From Antrodiella citrinella (Eukaryota > Basidiomycota > Agaricomycetes > Polyporales > Steccherinaceae): a stretch of 33,312 bases of DNA. Shown piece by piece: positions 1 to 10,278 of this stretch (its first letter is position 1; each line of letters starts with the position of its first letter). Where the stretch lies: assembly GCA_004802725.1 (NCBI GenBank), contig SGPM01000303.1:1-33312 (forward strand), written 5' to 3'. A program made the position numbers and the translations under genes. The notes beneath the pieces are model-generated. The model was not told the DNA's origin. It did no database searches and saw nothing but the letters and a program-made list of their open reading frames with translations.

Positions 1-176
1 GTACCTCTCGGACTCCTCTTTACTTTCCCGGACATCTCTGGACATCTCTGGACCTTCGTCGGACTCCTTCGGACTGGTTTAGAGGATTATAGAGTCAAGT
101 AGCACAATCATGTACCGTAGTCTAATCTTCTTGCTCTGAGAGGGCACAGCGGAAGTGTAGGGTGAACGCGGCAGCT
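1..176 (+). repeat. Left copy of 176-bp perfect inverted repeat
   Basis: It is identical over its whole length to the reverse complement of 11574-11749. It is rich in GGAC and GGACT words and contains a 10-bp tandem duplication (gacatctctg twice, near 31-50). Homology stops abruptly after gcagct at 176. It holds no coding region. Confidence 0.9.
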
Positions 177-321
177 TAGGTAACACTATTGAGGATGGCC
201 TCAGTCCGAGCAGCAAGTTACGTGTCGCACGAAGCAGTGATGGGCCCTGCTCTCGGCCCTTTCGAAGGCGGGAGCCGACGATACAATCCGTCGCCTCATC
301 TATGTGAAAATTAAGGCTTAT

Positions 322-1984
322 TTACAGCCACGTGAAGCACATTTTTTCGTTACGTTTCAAATACCAATTGACCGCTTCTCTTGCCTCGCGATTTCTAACC
401 AAGGCCCGATGACTAGATTGCAATTGTGCAGTTGCCATGTCGATCAGTGTTTGACATCGATTAGCGGCGCTCTTGTCTTCCAATAGTCGCAACGTTCGCT
501 GCACATGGTAAGAATACAATATATAATGCAGAAAATCATCGCGACCTACCACATTATCAGCAAGAAGCCAAGGCACGCTCGTCATACGAATCCGTTCGCT
601 GCTCATTGCAACTCGTATTTCTTCTTCCCGAAGTGCGTCACTTCCAAAGGCCCACTCGCCAGTGTCTCTGGTGGATACATTCCAAAGGTTCTTAAGCTCC
701 AAGGCAAATCCGTTCAAATCGCCGTTTTCGTTCGGATGTTGCACGAAGAGGTCTTCTTTTGAATCGCTCGGAGGTGCACCTTCATCTCTGCTGTCATTCA
801 GCGGAATGTCCTTCACCAAGGGAAACAACTCACTGCGTGGGCTGGGACCTGAAAAGTTCGCTGATACTCACCCGAACTGACATTGGAACCCCTGAAACAG
901 GGTTGCGAAAACTCTCTTGAACTATACCCCTGTCAATCATGACGTTATGGAAAACTTGCTTTCACTCACTATCCTGCTGGTTGCTACCAGGGGCGGGCAT
1001 CCCTAATGGCTGCACAACCCCCGCCGATCGGTCCAGGACACAGTCTACTCGTGGTGTGTCGGGCTTGGCTGCGTTCTTCCTGCTCGAAAGACCCTTGGCG
1101 TCGGGTGGTTGCAACCGTCCCAGCGCATCGGCTGGTGGTGCGCCAGCCGTTGACCGAGACGGAACAGGCGCTCTACGTGACGGAAATTGAAAAAATAGCG
1201 GAGCCGTGGAGAGTTCAACGCTTGATGACGGCTGCACAAGTCGAACGGCTGAAGATTCTGTTGATCCTCCCTCGACCGTTTGTAGTTGGAGAGATCCAGT
1301 CAATGGCGGGGAGGAATACGGGTCTCGAAGTGAAGGCGACCTTGGAGGTGGGTCCAGTAATCGCAACGGGGGAGACGCACTAGTTGTCGTGGGCCTGAAG
1401 GGCTCAGTGAAAGCTGTCACCGGAGACGGTGGCGCCGAGGGCGTCAGAGACAATGGCTGTACAAAAGGGGCGGATTGTATCGGTGGAGATTCCGACTGCT
1501 GTGGTGAGGGAGATGCGTCTCGAAATGAGAGGTGAGGTGAAGGCGACCTTGGAGGTGGGTCCGCTAACCGCAACTGGGGAGACGCCCCAACTATCGAGGA
1601 CCAGGAGGGCTCAGCGAACGCTGTCACCGGAGACGGCGGTGCTGAGGGTGCGGGTGACGACGGCTGTACCAACGCCACTGTTGGCGACCCAGGTTCCACC
1701 AATCGCAACGGGGGATAGACAGACTGCTGTGGGGAGCGAGAAGGCTCCTCGAAGGGACCAACAAAGGCAACACCCTGTGCAGGAATTAGAATCGCAGTTG
1801 AGCGTGTTGACCCAGCCGCTGCACAGTCAATAGACATCGGATCTTGGATAAGTTGATATCCTGTATCATCTAGTCAAAAACCATCAGATCAGGTATCTAC
1901 TATTCTGGAAAATAGCAAGCTGAGCAAACGTTACATACCATCACTCTCTTCCATGTCTGCAAACGTCACTTGTCTCCGAGGCAT
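322..1984 (-). CDS. Hypothetical proline-rich protein, three exons
   Basis: The family is not recognised. The model has exons 1939-1984, 970-1869 and 322-848, with introns of 69 bp (GTATGT...CTAG) and 121 bp (GTGAGT...TTTTCAG). The exon lengths sum to 491 codons with no internal stop, about 490 residues. The start MPRRQVTFAD is the first ATG of the small first exon. The middle 300 residues are low-complexity Pro/Ser-rich, with a repeated module around APPSPVTAF and LRLxDPPPRSPS, so they are probably disordered. The last ~170 residues look folded and helical, with a basic end (YHVQRTLRLLEDK...AVNWYLKRNEK). The gene is transcribed toward the left inverted repeat and stops about 145 bp from it, so it may belong to the putative element. 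It appears intact, unlike the recombinase at the other end. Confidence 0.6.
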
Positions 1985-3136
1985 GCTAGGAGCGTGACCC
2001 TATTAGTGTTGTTACGACTACGGCTCAGAGCCGTACAGCTGTAAAGCCGAGTCCTAAGAAGCTACGTTTCTAACTGGGCTTCCTAAAGTACGATGTCCTA
2101 GCTAGCGAACAAGTAAATATATATATAGTAAATGTTTAGTCAGAGGTAACGAGGTTGGGGAAGACGGAAATTTGGCCAGGCCTTCCGCTTCGCGGAAGGC
2201 GAAATACGAAGACTCGGGACTCGGATGTTCGCAGCGGAGAGTCTGAACGAAAGCTTTCGTTCACTAAAATGCTGTGGAACGAGCTGCGAAGTCCGAGATC
2301 TTGAGACGAGAAAGGCTTTGGCAAAGGCCGAATTTCGTCCAAATTCCGGAAGTGAAAGCAAGCCGTAACAAGCACGACTCACCACCACTAAAACGCTGTC
2401 ATGGTGGGCTGGGACGAGAAAAGATCTGAGCGAATGAGAGGACGATGGAGAGTGAGGGAACACACACACGATACACGAAGCTTGAGAGCGCGTTTAAGAC
2501 GCTTTCGGACATCGCTTAGTTGCGAGCGCAGCGAGCACAAGGTGCCTAGGCCCATTTCATTTCCAACATCATCACATGATATTCACGTGACCTTTTTGGA
2601 CGATTTCTGGATGCACCAAAGCCAAAATTATTCACGACTTGTCTCGACATTTTTGAATGTACTTACCTTGGACATCGAATGTGAATGTTAGTGGCTGTTG
2701 TAAATCTGGCGCGCTGCGCTCGGATGGGGGCGAAAGACGAATCAATTAAGTTCAGAGTAGCTACAACAACAACTAAATGCAGACCATACAGTACGCGAAA
2801 GCATGTGAAACATCTGGAAAATACCCTATTTAATAGTCTACATAACTTGTGTGTAAAGTTTTATAGTGTCTATAAAGGTTCCTGTACTGATTTGTATCAA
2901 CTTATATCTACCTGTAGTTCACATAAGATGGTATCAATAGATGTAGCCAATCCATATTCTGGTGTAGGTAGCAGTAGTGCTTTTGTAGTTCTTATATTGT
3001 TTGCATACTAGCTCATATTGAACATCAAGAAAACAGGGGAGATTCTTTTTAAGCACTTGGTGGTGTACCAATTTAAATGTCTCGGTGCACATTTGGTATG
3101 ATTTCATGTAGAATATAGTCTGCAGCGGCTTGTGGG
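1985..3136. other. Non-coding stretch with hairpins, then AT-rich DNA
   Basis: No convincing gene was found. The first half carries several short perfect inverted repeats (2020-2034, 2180-2200, 2244-2263) and further GC-rich near-palindromes up to about 2560. The segment from about 2800 to 3060 is markedly AT-richer than its surroundings. A 108-codon open frame at 2685-3011 has no recognisable similarity and no exon-like context. Confidence 0.5.
2180..2263. repeat. Two perfect inverted repeats (hairpins)
   Basis: At 2180-2200 a 9-bp stem (GCCTTCCGC / GCGGAAGGC) closes a 3-base loop. At 2244-2263 a 20-bp perfect palindrome is centred on AAGCTT (TGAACGAAAG and its complement). A third one at 2020-2034 has ACGGCT / AGCCGT arms around CAG. 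Their role is unknown. Confidence 0.75.
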
Positions 3137-5114
3137 TAGTGTTGCCGCGAGTCGAGTTTGAGGCGACACCGGTGCGGAAAAAAAAGAACTCGTGTCACAC
3201 CGGTTTGGACCGAGTTCACCAGCTTCGAGTTGGCTCGCGAGTTCGAAGAAATGCGATAGGAGTTTCTGTCGTACACGCTTACTCACGCAGCTTACCCATG
3301 GGCGGCTGTTGTGCTTGGGGTCGAGCAGAGTAAGTGCCAACCTGCATAGGATGCGCAGAGTCTAGTGTTGAAATCTATGATGAGGCAGTTCTCGTAGATC
3401 AACAACGGATTTATCATTGATCCCGTTTTCGTAGATAAAGCCCTCTTTTCGTGTATTCCCCCCTCTCTCATGCGTTTGCAAGAGCTCAGCCAAACGCAAT
3501 ACATTCATTATATTCCTACTGTCCTCAGGAATTCTAACATCTAGTACGACCACTAAGGGTGTAAGACTACGGGCTCGTTGATCAAAGTAATGAATAGTAC
3601 GCTATGAAATACAGAGTGTCCGTTATAAAGCCAAGTAATGTACGATTAATATGAATCGAAGTCCGAGTCCATGCATTATGCATACATATGATAAAAGTTG
3701 AGCGTGAATTGTATCAAGTAAGGCAGCGCAAGATAGAGACCGGTCTCACCAATCGTCGTCGCCGTCTGCTACAGTAGGCAGAACGAAATAAGAGTCGATA
3801 GGATCAGGGGGAAGTTGGTCGGCCTCGCTTTCAATGATCAATGAGTCGAGTTGGTCGAGCCGCCCTTCACCCGCATAGGAAGTCATTGTTTGCGCGGTGA
3901 CCTTTGGTTCCAAGTCGCTTGGAAGCGACTGTAGTCCTTTTGAGAAGTCCAAAGGCTCTCCGCGTTGGGACCTATACAAGAACTTGAGGATTTGTAGTGA
4001 CTCCATCAGTTTTGGCGACAAGCGACCTCGACGGACAGCATCGGTCGCCTTGCTGGAAGAAAATATCCGCTCGCAGGGCACAGCAGACGCTTGGGCCGGC
4101 AGAACATCAAGTGCAATCCGATACAAAGTGGGGTATGCAGGCTCAATGCCTGAGGTGGTGTCGAAGAGTCAGCAGGAACCTCAGGTCGAGGACGCTTAGC
4201 AGCGGGATCTGTGGCCTGAGCAGGAGCCTTCGACCTAGGAGCACGTTTACGCTTTGCAGACGTGGCTTCCGCTCCCGTAGGGACAGGATTCTGTGCAGGA
4301 GCTGGCGGATAGGTATCCTCCGTAGACAGGAAATGAAGAAGCTTGGGGAGGAAGGTTGAACGCTCGAGGATCGCCGTAAGCGTATGTATATTGCTGCTGC
4401 TGCTGTGGATAGCCAGTGGGGCCATGATACTGCTGAGGGGAGCCTTGAGTGTACTGCTGAGGCGGGCCTTGAGTGTACTGATAAGAGGGATGATGATAAG
4501 AGGGATGTTGGCCCGGGTGTGTGGTGAACTGCGAGGGGTTGTCGTCAGAAGGAGCAGCACTGGAATTTGAATGATTGACATCCGCGGGGCCTAGATTGCG
4601 CTCAAATTCCTCTAGATAGCTTGGGTCGTCCATACCGCCACAGAAGTAGAGATAGTGGGGTACGGGCTCACTGTTTCTTTCTCAAATCGTGATGAGGGAT
4701 TTTATGGAAAAGCTAGCAGGTTCAGCAGTCAGCAATCCACATCACTGAACGTACCATTATCCTATTTCTTGCACGTCCCGAGGGTCAACCAGCTGCTGAG
4801 AGTCATGCCGTGCCAGCAGACACCTGGTTGCTACCCGTCATAGGAAGCACGTTTCGGTAAACATGAAACTGCATAGATTTATTAGGAGTTGCACCACACG
4901 AGCTACGGAAGGGAGAGGATTGGGTACATGCTGAAGCTGAACGTTGAACTTGAGAACATGTCGAACGCGTTGGCTTCGTTGCTCGTGATCGCGTTTAGAT
5001 CAGTTAATGGACTCATGAGTTGCCTCGGAGTCGAACTTGATGCAACTCGGCGTACCCGAGTTCGGCACGAGTTGGGCTCATACACCGGTGAAACTCAAAC
5101 TCGCGGCAACACTA
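3137..5114 (-). mobile_element. Internally deleted hAT transposon
   Basis: The ends are imperfect terminal inverted repeats. The left starts TAGTGTTGCCGCGAGT at 3137, and the reverse complement of the right end (5099-5114) starts TAGTGTTGCCGCGAGT. Subterminal ACCGGTG and AACTCG-rich segments match in inverted orientation for roughly 100 bp. Inside are the N-terminal and C-terminal parts of a hAT transposase with the catalytic middle missing. No clear 8-bp target-site duplication is seen: the left flank reads cttgtggg and the right flank gatttggt. The right end directly abuts the ~350-bp dispersed repeat at 5115. This is a non-autonomous derivative that would depend on a full-length relative for movement. 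Confidence 0.8.
3746..4633 (-). pseudogene. hAT transposase, N- and C-terminal parts fused by internal deletion
   Basis: The N-terminal part (from ATG near 4633) starts MDDPSYLEEF and continues as a Gln/Pro/Tyr-rich linker with repeated YTQGPPQQY-like units. A +1 frameshift near 4325 moves it to a frame with a basic, nuclear-localisation-like stretch (SAKRKRAPRSKAP). Near 4150 this is joined, out of frame, to the conserved hAT C-terminal dimerisation region. That region holds LYRIALDVLPAQASAVPCER, IFSSSK and LSPKLMESLQILKF, and ends in an acidic tail at 3746. The RNase H-like DDE core that normally separates these parts is absent, so the product cannot transpose by itself. The C-terminal signature makes the family assignment secure. 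Confidence 0.85.
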
Positions 5115-5469
5115 GATTTGGTTGATGGGTCACGGTGATGGGCAGCCGCATCTAGCATCAAGATACGGCTGCCACCGGCTGAAACGTCCGTGACGTGAGC
5201 AGCCGGTTTATAGTTGACATTGGAAAGATGCAGCCGATTCAACCACCCCCGGTGCCCCACAGGTCGGAGCCACGACTGAGCGAGGTACCTATAAGGGATG
5301 TGAGGCAATGACTTGGCATTCAAAAGTCGGTGAAATTATAAAAGGCAATGGATGCTCTATGTCCATTCTAAAGGAGTGACCGGATCAACTTCGAGCTCAA
5401 GGAGGGAGAAAATGTCAGTTTGCGGACGGACTGGGCGGACTGGGGCCATTTTCGTTAAATTCATTTGGG
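5115..5469 (+). repeat. Dispersed ~350-bp repeat, copy A
   Basis: It matches 17055-17402 almost base for base in the same orientation, from GATTTGG to ATTTGGG. The main difference is an extra ~10-bp duplicated tgggcggact-type segment near 5430. Both copies start and finish with ATTTGG. A nested hairpin lies near the start: GTCACGG (5129-5135) pairs with CCGTGAC (5188-5194), and CAGCCG with CGGCTG inside it. TATAA-like words occur near 5290 and 5337. It has no coding capacity. It could be a solo LTR, a SINE-like unit or a MITE. Confidence 0.85.
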
Positions 5470-5979
5470 ATAAGCCGCGTCATCACATAATACCGTCGCA
5501 ATGGAATGGTTCCTACTGAACGTCATCCCGCCCTGCATTGCAGGCATTTGCGGATCTGTATATCAATGGAGGATCCGAGTCAGGCTACCCCTACGCTACC
5601 TTGCTGCCTGGCAGGGAGTAGTAACTCCGAGCCGGATGATCAGACCCGGAGCTCTTAAGGTTGCAACTGAGAGGGCGTGTTGTACAATGTTGAGAACAGT
5701 TAACGTTCATCGAAATCGTCAGGAGAAAGTTCGCCGAAGTCGTTACAGCCGTCCATGATAGGCCTGCCAAAGAGTACGACAGTAGAGGTCTGTCAACCCC
5801 TCGAAGTTTTATCCTGTAGTGTACTACTGAAATGCCAGCAAAAAAACGGTAATTGTCAAGTATTGAACGTACCACTTTCTCGTTTGTGCTGGCTGCCAGC
5901 GAGCTCAAGAAGCACACGAGAGCTTAGCGAGGGTAACCGTGTATGGGAAGAAGCGGTAAGGTACTACAGTACATGAAGT
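5470..5979. other. No gene recognised
   Basis: Open frames on both strands (for example 5501-5758 plus and 5591-5917 minus) overlap and show no domain signature. The stretch follows the ~350-bp repeat and precedes the 3' end of the TET/JBP-like pseudogene. Confidence 0.4.
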
Positions 5980-6888
5980 TCAACAAATACTTTCTGAAGT
6001 ACGTCTAGTACAAAAGTTCCACTCATCGATATGACAAAACAGTTTCCAACCATACTCCCACCGAACATCACCATTCTTAGTGGCCTCTTCCTCCTCTGCC
6101 CGGTTCCTCTTCACGCCAGTCTTGAAGTCCTGGTGGATCCACCGAAAGAGCCCGCCTGCCGAGTAAAAAATCATGCTCTTGCGGGTCTCACTCTCCTTAG
6201 CGATTCCGATGTTCTCGTGATGAATGGATGCAGAGGGGATGAAGAAGAGATCTCCAGGCCCGACTTCGATGATGACCTTCGGCTCATGAAGAACGACCTG
6301 CGCAGATGTACGGGGGTAGAAGGTCCCAAGGGGAAGAATGGCGCAAATGCCGAAAACCAAATTCATAAGGTCAACATGCGAGTAACATGCGAGTCTGTGA
6401 CGGTCTGATCGGCAATGTTGATAGACTGAGCGGCGAAAGGGCAGCCAGGGAAATAACTGTTCATGAGTCCTTGTGTTGCGTAAAACATGCGTTGCGCGAG
6501 TGAATAGAGGCGAGCCAATCGAGGGAACCAGACTTCTAATGTCACTGTACGCTGATGAGCATTTCAACATGAGCAGGATCTAAATAATGCAGGCTTACCA
6601 ACGACATTCTTGACTAGTGCCTGCACATGCTTGCTTGCAGCGAACTTACGGAGAAGCTCCTCATTCCGTTTCGCCCCAGGTATTTTCATTTCCGCTGGAG
6701 CCTGTATCAAGCAAGTCAGTACGATGAATGAAAGCAAAGCAAACCCATTCACTTACATTCCTGGCATGCGATAACCCAAAAGAAACACACGCAAACTGCG
6801 CTCGCGCTTGCCCTTGTCTACGGTCCATCTCGTTACTCGTGATCATTGGTACCTCCTCTGAGTCATCTCCTGCTGATGACACAATCAT
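5980..6888 (-). pseudogene. TET/JBP-like 2OG-Fe(II) dioxygenase, frameshifted
   Basis: Relatives oxidise 5-methyl pyrimidines in DNA and are expanded in Agaricomycetes, often beside KDZ-type transposons. Exons read RRQGQARAQFACVSFGLSHA, then (after an intron beginning GTAAGT near 6757) KIPGAKRNEELLRKFAASKH, then (after a second intron) WFPRLARLYSLAQRMFYATQ. The core follows: the iron-binding HxD as SHVDLMNLVFG, then GPGDLFFIPSASIHHENIG with the distal His, and ETRKSMIFYSAGGLFRW with the 2OG-binding Arg. An 11-bp direct duplication (6373-6394 on the plus strand) sits exactly at the HxD codons and shifts the frame. Removing one copy conceptually restores continuity. Otherwise the core looks well preserved, so inactivation may be recent. 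The first exon is short, and upstream exons may be missing. Confidence 0.8.
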
Positions 6889-7257
6889 TTCCTCGAATCT
6901 CGGTTTCGCTCAAGACAGATTCGCGTATGCACGCTATTCGGTAGACCGCCCAAACATCAAAAGGGAAAGAGGAAAGAAGAAGACGAAGGGAAAGAAAGAG
7001 AGAGGATATAGAAGCATGTGGGTGAGAACGCGAGTATGAAAGCGACCCATATAGGAAGATGCAAGCAAGAGGATCCCCAGAACAAAAACAAAAATGTGCT
7101 CGAGTTCGTTACGCCGACTTGATCGAGAGGTTTCCGTAGATCGTTGTCTATCTAACTCGTACTGAGGTACGATCGAAGAGTTAGACTATAGTCTTCGCAC
7201 GAGCAGGTAGCGTGTAAGCGCCTGCCTCCTCCTTCAGAACCACGACCTCCCAACGTC
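6889..7257. other. No gene; purine-rich tract
   Basis: It contains a purine-rich run at about 6959-7015 (AAAGGGAAAGAGG-type) and no supported coding region. It lies between the start of the dioxygenase pseudogene and the LINE remnant. Confidence 0.4.
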
Positions 7258-7296
7258 GGCAATGGTCTCCAGAGGCAATGGTCTCCAGAGGCAATG
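7258..7296 (+). repeat. Short tandem duplication, 16-bp unit
   Basis: The unit ggcaatggtctccaga occurs twice in tandem, followed by a partial third ggcaatg. Confidence 0.85.
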
Positions 7297-7621
7297 CTAC
7301 ACATAGCGAGTATCCACGCTCGCGAGCATTGTTTTCCCCACCCACCGCACCCTCTTCACTTTCAACCGGCAAACCAAATGTCCACGGACTTTAAACTTGC
7401 CGGAAAGTGTCGCAGCTACGCCTGATCGTCGTATTTGACTGTAAGCCAGATTCGCTGCGAGGCCCTCCCGCCTATCGCTGCTCACCTCGGATCTGCCAGT
7501 CGGACCAAAGACACACCTTCAGGCCGGGAGGCTTCGCCTCCGCCCACCTCGTGTGCTACCATACTAACCCTCCTCAATCTCGTCTTAATTCGGCACTCTC
7601 GGTCTCCTACACACCGGCGCA

Positions 7622-8346
7622 CTAAGCTACAACGACATGCGAAGAGCGTAATCTTCCGGTTGCGTTCAGGAAGTTGAAGAGCGGCTCCATGGCTTTTGAC
7701 GAGGTGGGGAGGCCAATGATGCACCGTCACGTCCAAGCTCAGGACAGCACGCGCCCCTTCTATGTGCGTGGCACATCAACAGGAGGTGATGCACCGTCTC
7801 TGTATATGTTTTGCAGGCGGGGCAGATCGAGTTAGGTACTTGTCGTGTGCGATAAAGATGGTGGTTGAGTGGGACATGGCCTGACCGCAGCTGAAAAAGA
7901 ACGCTAGCTTGTTTCCGAGGCAGCACGAACGCAAGCTTGAGGTAAGTTTTGCTGGGCAGCGAGGAATCAATGTGAGCGAGCTTCTCGTATCTGGACGACT
8001 CCTGCCAGAGCTTCTTCGCCTTCTGTTTGAGCGACTCGGTGATCTCCTGTCGTAGCTTTGCGACACTGACAGCGGCTCTTCCTTCGTCAATCCAGCTGGT
8101 ATAGCATGTTTGGGAATCGACCGACCACGGGCAGCTTGCTTCGCTCCGTCGTCCACCACTTCATTTCATTTCCCTCGACACTCGGCGGAGGATATATCGA
8201 AAGGAATCAAGAAACTGAGATCCAGAAATTCATTGGCGGAAGAGGCGTGCGCGAGAAAGCGCACAATGTATTTTCGTGCTCTCATTTACCTTATATTCGT
8301 TGCAGCTTGCGCACTTTTGATTCCACCCCGATTCCCTCGCGCTTAA
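7622..8346 (-). pseudogene. 3' end of a non-LTR retrotransposon (LINE) polyprotein
   Basis: Read on the minus strand, the piece begins with the degenerate end of an RNase H domain (VEGNE, then VDDGAKQAARGRSIP). It continues through the usual C-terminal region of fungal Tad1-like LINEs: LPRKQASVLFQLRSGHVPLN and a CPAC...HH...C-H zinc-knuckle segment (ICPACKTYTETVHHLLLMCH). It ends with PLFNFLNATGRLRSSHV and a stop at 7622. At least two frameshifts separate these parts. Reverse transcriptase and endonuclease are absent, which fits the 5' truncation normal for LINE copies. It is inactive. Confidence 0.75.
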
Positions 8347-8572
8347 ATTTCGTACCACCTTCCCCCTAGTTGTTCATTGCCCCCATGCTGCGTCATAGTT
8401 CAATGCTTTTGTAGTTTTGTCTACCATAGGGCTAGGCCCTGCAGGACAATAACCGAGGAAACCTCCGCCGAATACATAGCCACCACTCTCATATTTTGCG
8501 AAACAATCGACCTCGGCCATCGTGTTATGACATACCTGGACTCACTCATTCGAGCGTATTCAGTCGTTTAAG

Positions 8573-10193
8573 GTGTGTTACTCACACAACCGGGTTGGCA
8601 AACAAGCGCGTTCCACAGGGGAATCGGGGCCGATCGGATGACGCTAAAGTGTGTGTTACACACCCCAGCCGGACTACTACACACACCCCAACCCGGCTAC
8701 TACACACATGCCGATCGGTGTGTAGGCTGTATAACACACCCCAGCCGGTCTACTACATGCATCCCGGCTGGATGTGTAGGGTGTATAACAAACACCCCAG
8801 CCGGTGTGTAGGGTGCATAACACATGCCCTAACCAGCTACTACATACATCCTGACTATGCGTGATAGACCACAGCGGGGCTATTGTCCACATCCCAACTT
8901 GCAGTTGTACATATCCTGATTTGCAGTTTAGGGTGTGTAACACACCCCAATTAGGGTGCATATATTGTGCCGGTAGTAGTATAATACTAATCATAATCAG
9001 TCTACAAGTCATGAGATCACCGTTTATTTTTATCTTTTTCATTTTGTTGTATCTCTTATGTTGGGTCCAACCACCTCTCCTGTTTCACATCTGTTATTCA
9101 TCTTGTACTATTCAATCACATTCACTTATGTACATTTCTTATTATTCATATAAACTGTCATCTATGTTTCAGATCCAAAGTCATATATTGTATTAGAAAG
9201 GTGGTGATTTACACACCCCATATCTCTCATATCCAGACCCAGACCAAGAGTGAACCTCAATATACAGAAATCTGAATAGCTAGAACTCCAAATATCCATA
9301 CAGCCTGAGACAGCCGGAAAGCCAGTCTATACAAAGCTAGACAGACTGTAGGCAACATCAAGGTCAGACCATACCCGGATTTTCAGCCGGTATACATTGA
9401 GCACACACATATACAGCCGGGAAGCCGGAAAGCTACAGAACCATACAGCCGGTATACACAATCAACATACACATATACAGCCGGACAGCCGGAATGCAGC
9501 CATGCAGCTATACAGCCGGAAGTTTGTGCATGTCACTGTTATACAATATTGACAAGTCAATCATCAAATCATCGTTTGTTTACTCAACAATATGTCCGTT
9601 TGTGATGATTAGAATCTCATTTTGTTCGTGTTGAAAATCGCTATGTACCGGTACCAGCCGGACAGCCGGACAGCCGGACGGCTAGGCAGCGAAACATAAG
9701 TGTAGCAGGTCAAACACTAAATCGCCATTTGTTATCTTAATACACAGCCGCTTGGGGCGGTTATAATCACATTTTGTTCGCATTGAACATCTATATCTAC
9801 CGGTACCTGAAGCACCTAGATTGGTTCCCTGACACCTGCGGTACAGGGCTACGCGTTCCCTCCAAAATAGGCGCCCCGGCATACAAGGGACCAGCTGTGG
9901 TGTATTACACAGTATATATAAACCCCGATTGGGATGTCTTATGCACAATGTATGAACACCGGTTGGGGTCTTTAATGCACCCTACATGCCGATCGGGATG
10001 TGTGTAGTAGTCCGGCTGGGATGCGTTATACAGCCTACATACCGATCGGGGTGTGTAGAGTAGCCCGGTTGGGGTGTGTAACACACACTAAATTGGGCTG
10101 TGTAACGCACACACTTTAGCATCATCCAGATCGTCCCCGATTCCCCTGTGAAACATGCTTGTTTGCCAACCCGATTATGTGTGTTGCACACAC
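8573..10193. mobile_element. Foldback-type element with long imperfect inverted arms
   Basis: The left arm (about 8573-8960) and right arm (about 9880-10193) are imperfect inverted copies. The best-conserved blocks are gggttggcaaacaagc and cacaggggaatcgggg. The rest of each arm is built of variant units of the type GTGTGTAACACACCCCAGCC with CTACTACACACA. Both sides are flanked by TAAG (8569-8572 and 10194-10197), a possible 4-bp target-site duplication. The central kilobase has no open frame of note; it carries runs of the 7-bp word CAGCCGG and two diverged direct repeats. It is non-autonomous, and the mobilising enzyme is unknown. Confidence 0.7.
9360..9815 (+). repeat. CAGCCGG-rich tract and diverged direct repeats inside the foldback element
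   Basis: The word AGCCGG recurs many times at about 9385-9525 and in tandem at 9655-9680. Two ~100-bp segments (about 9555-9655 and 9709-9810) are diverged direct repeats. Each contains ATCATTTGTT-like and CTCATTTTGTTCG-like words and each ends at GTACC. This suggests local tandem duplication. Confidence 0.6.
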
Positions 10194-10278
10194 TAAGCGG
10201 CTGTATTGTGTGCAACAACTTTGAATACAACAATGAGTGGAACTCGAATCTTATAGCCACTGAGGCTTTCATCAAGAT

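Noticed and set aside
505..880. Plus-strand open frames opposite the proline-rich gene
   Set aside because: They are antisense to an exon whose three-exon model closes perfectly in frame.
2685..3011. 108-codon open frame as a gene
   Set aside because: It lies in AT-rich DNA, has no domain or splice context, and has a composition unlike the neighbouring genes.
3137..5122. An 8-bp target-site duplication for the hAT element
   Set aside because: The flanks cttgtggg and gatttggt agree in only about half of the positions, so no duplication is claimed.
8640..8960. CRISPR-like spaced direct repeats
   Set aside because: The units are variable, mirrored at the other end of the element, and lie in a eukaryotic context. 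They form the arm of a foldback element.
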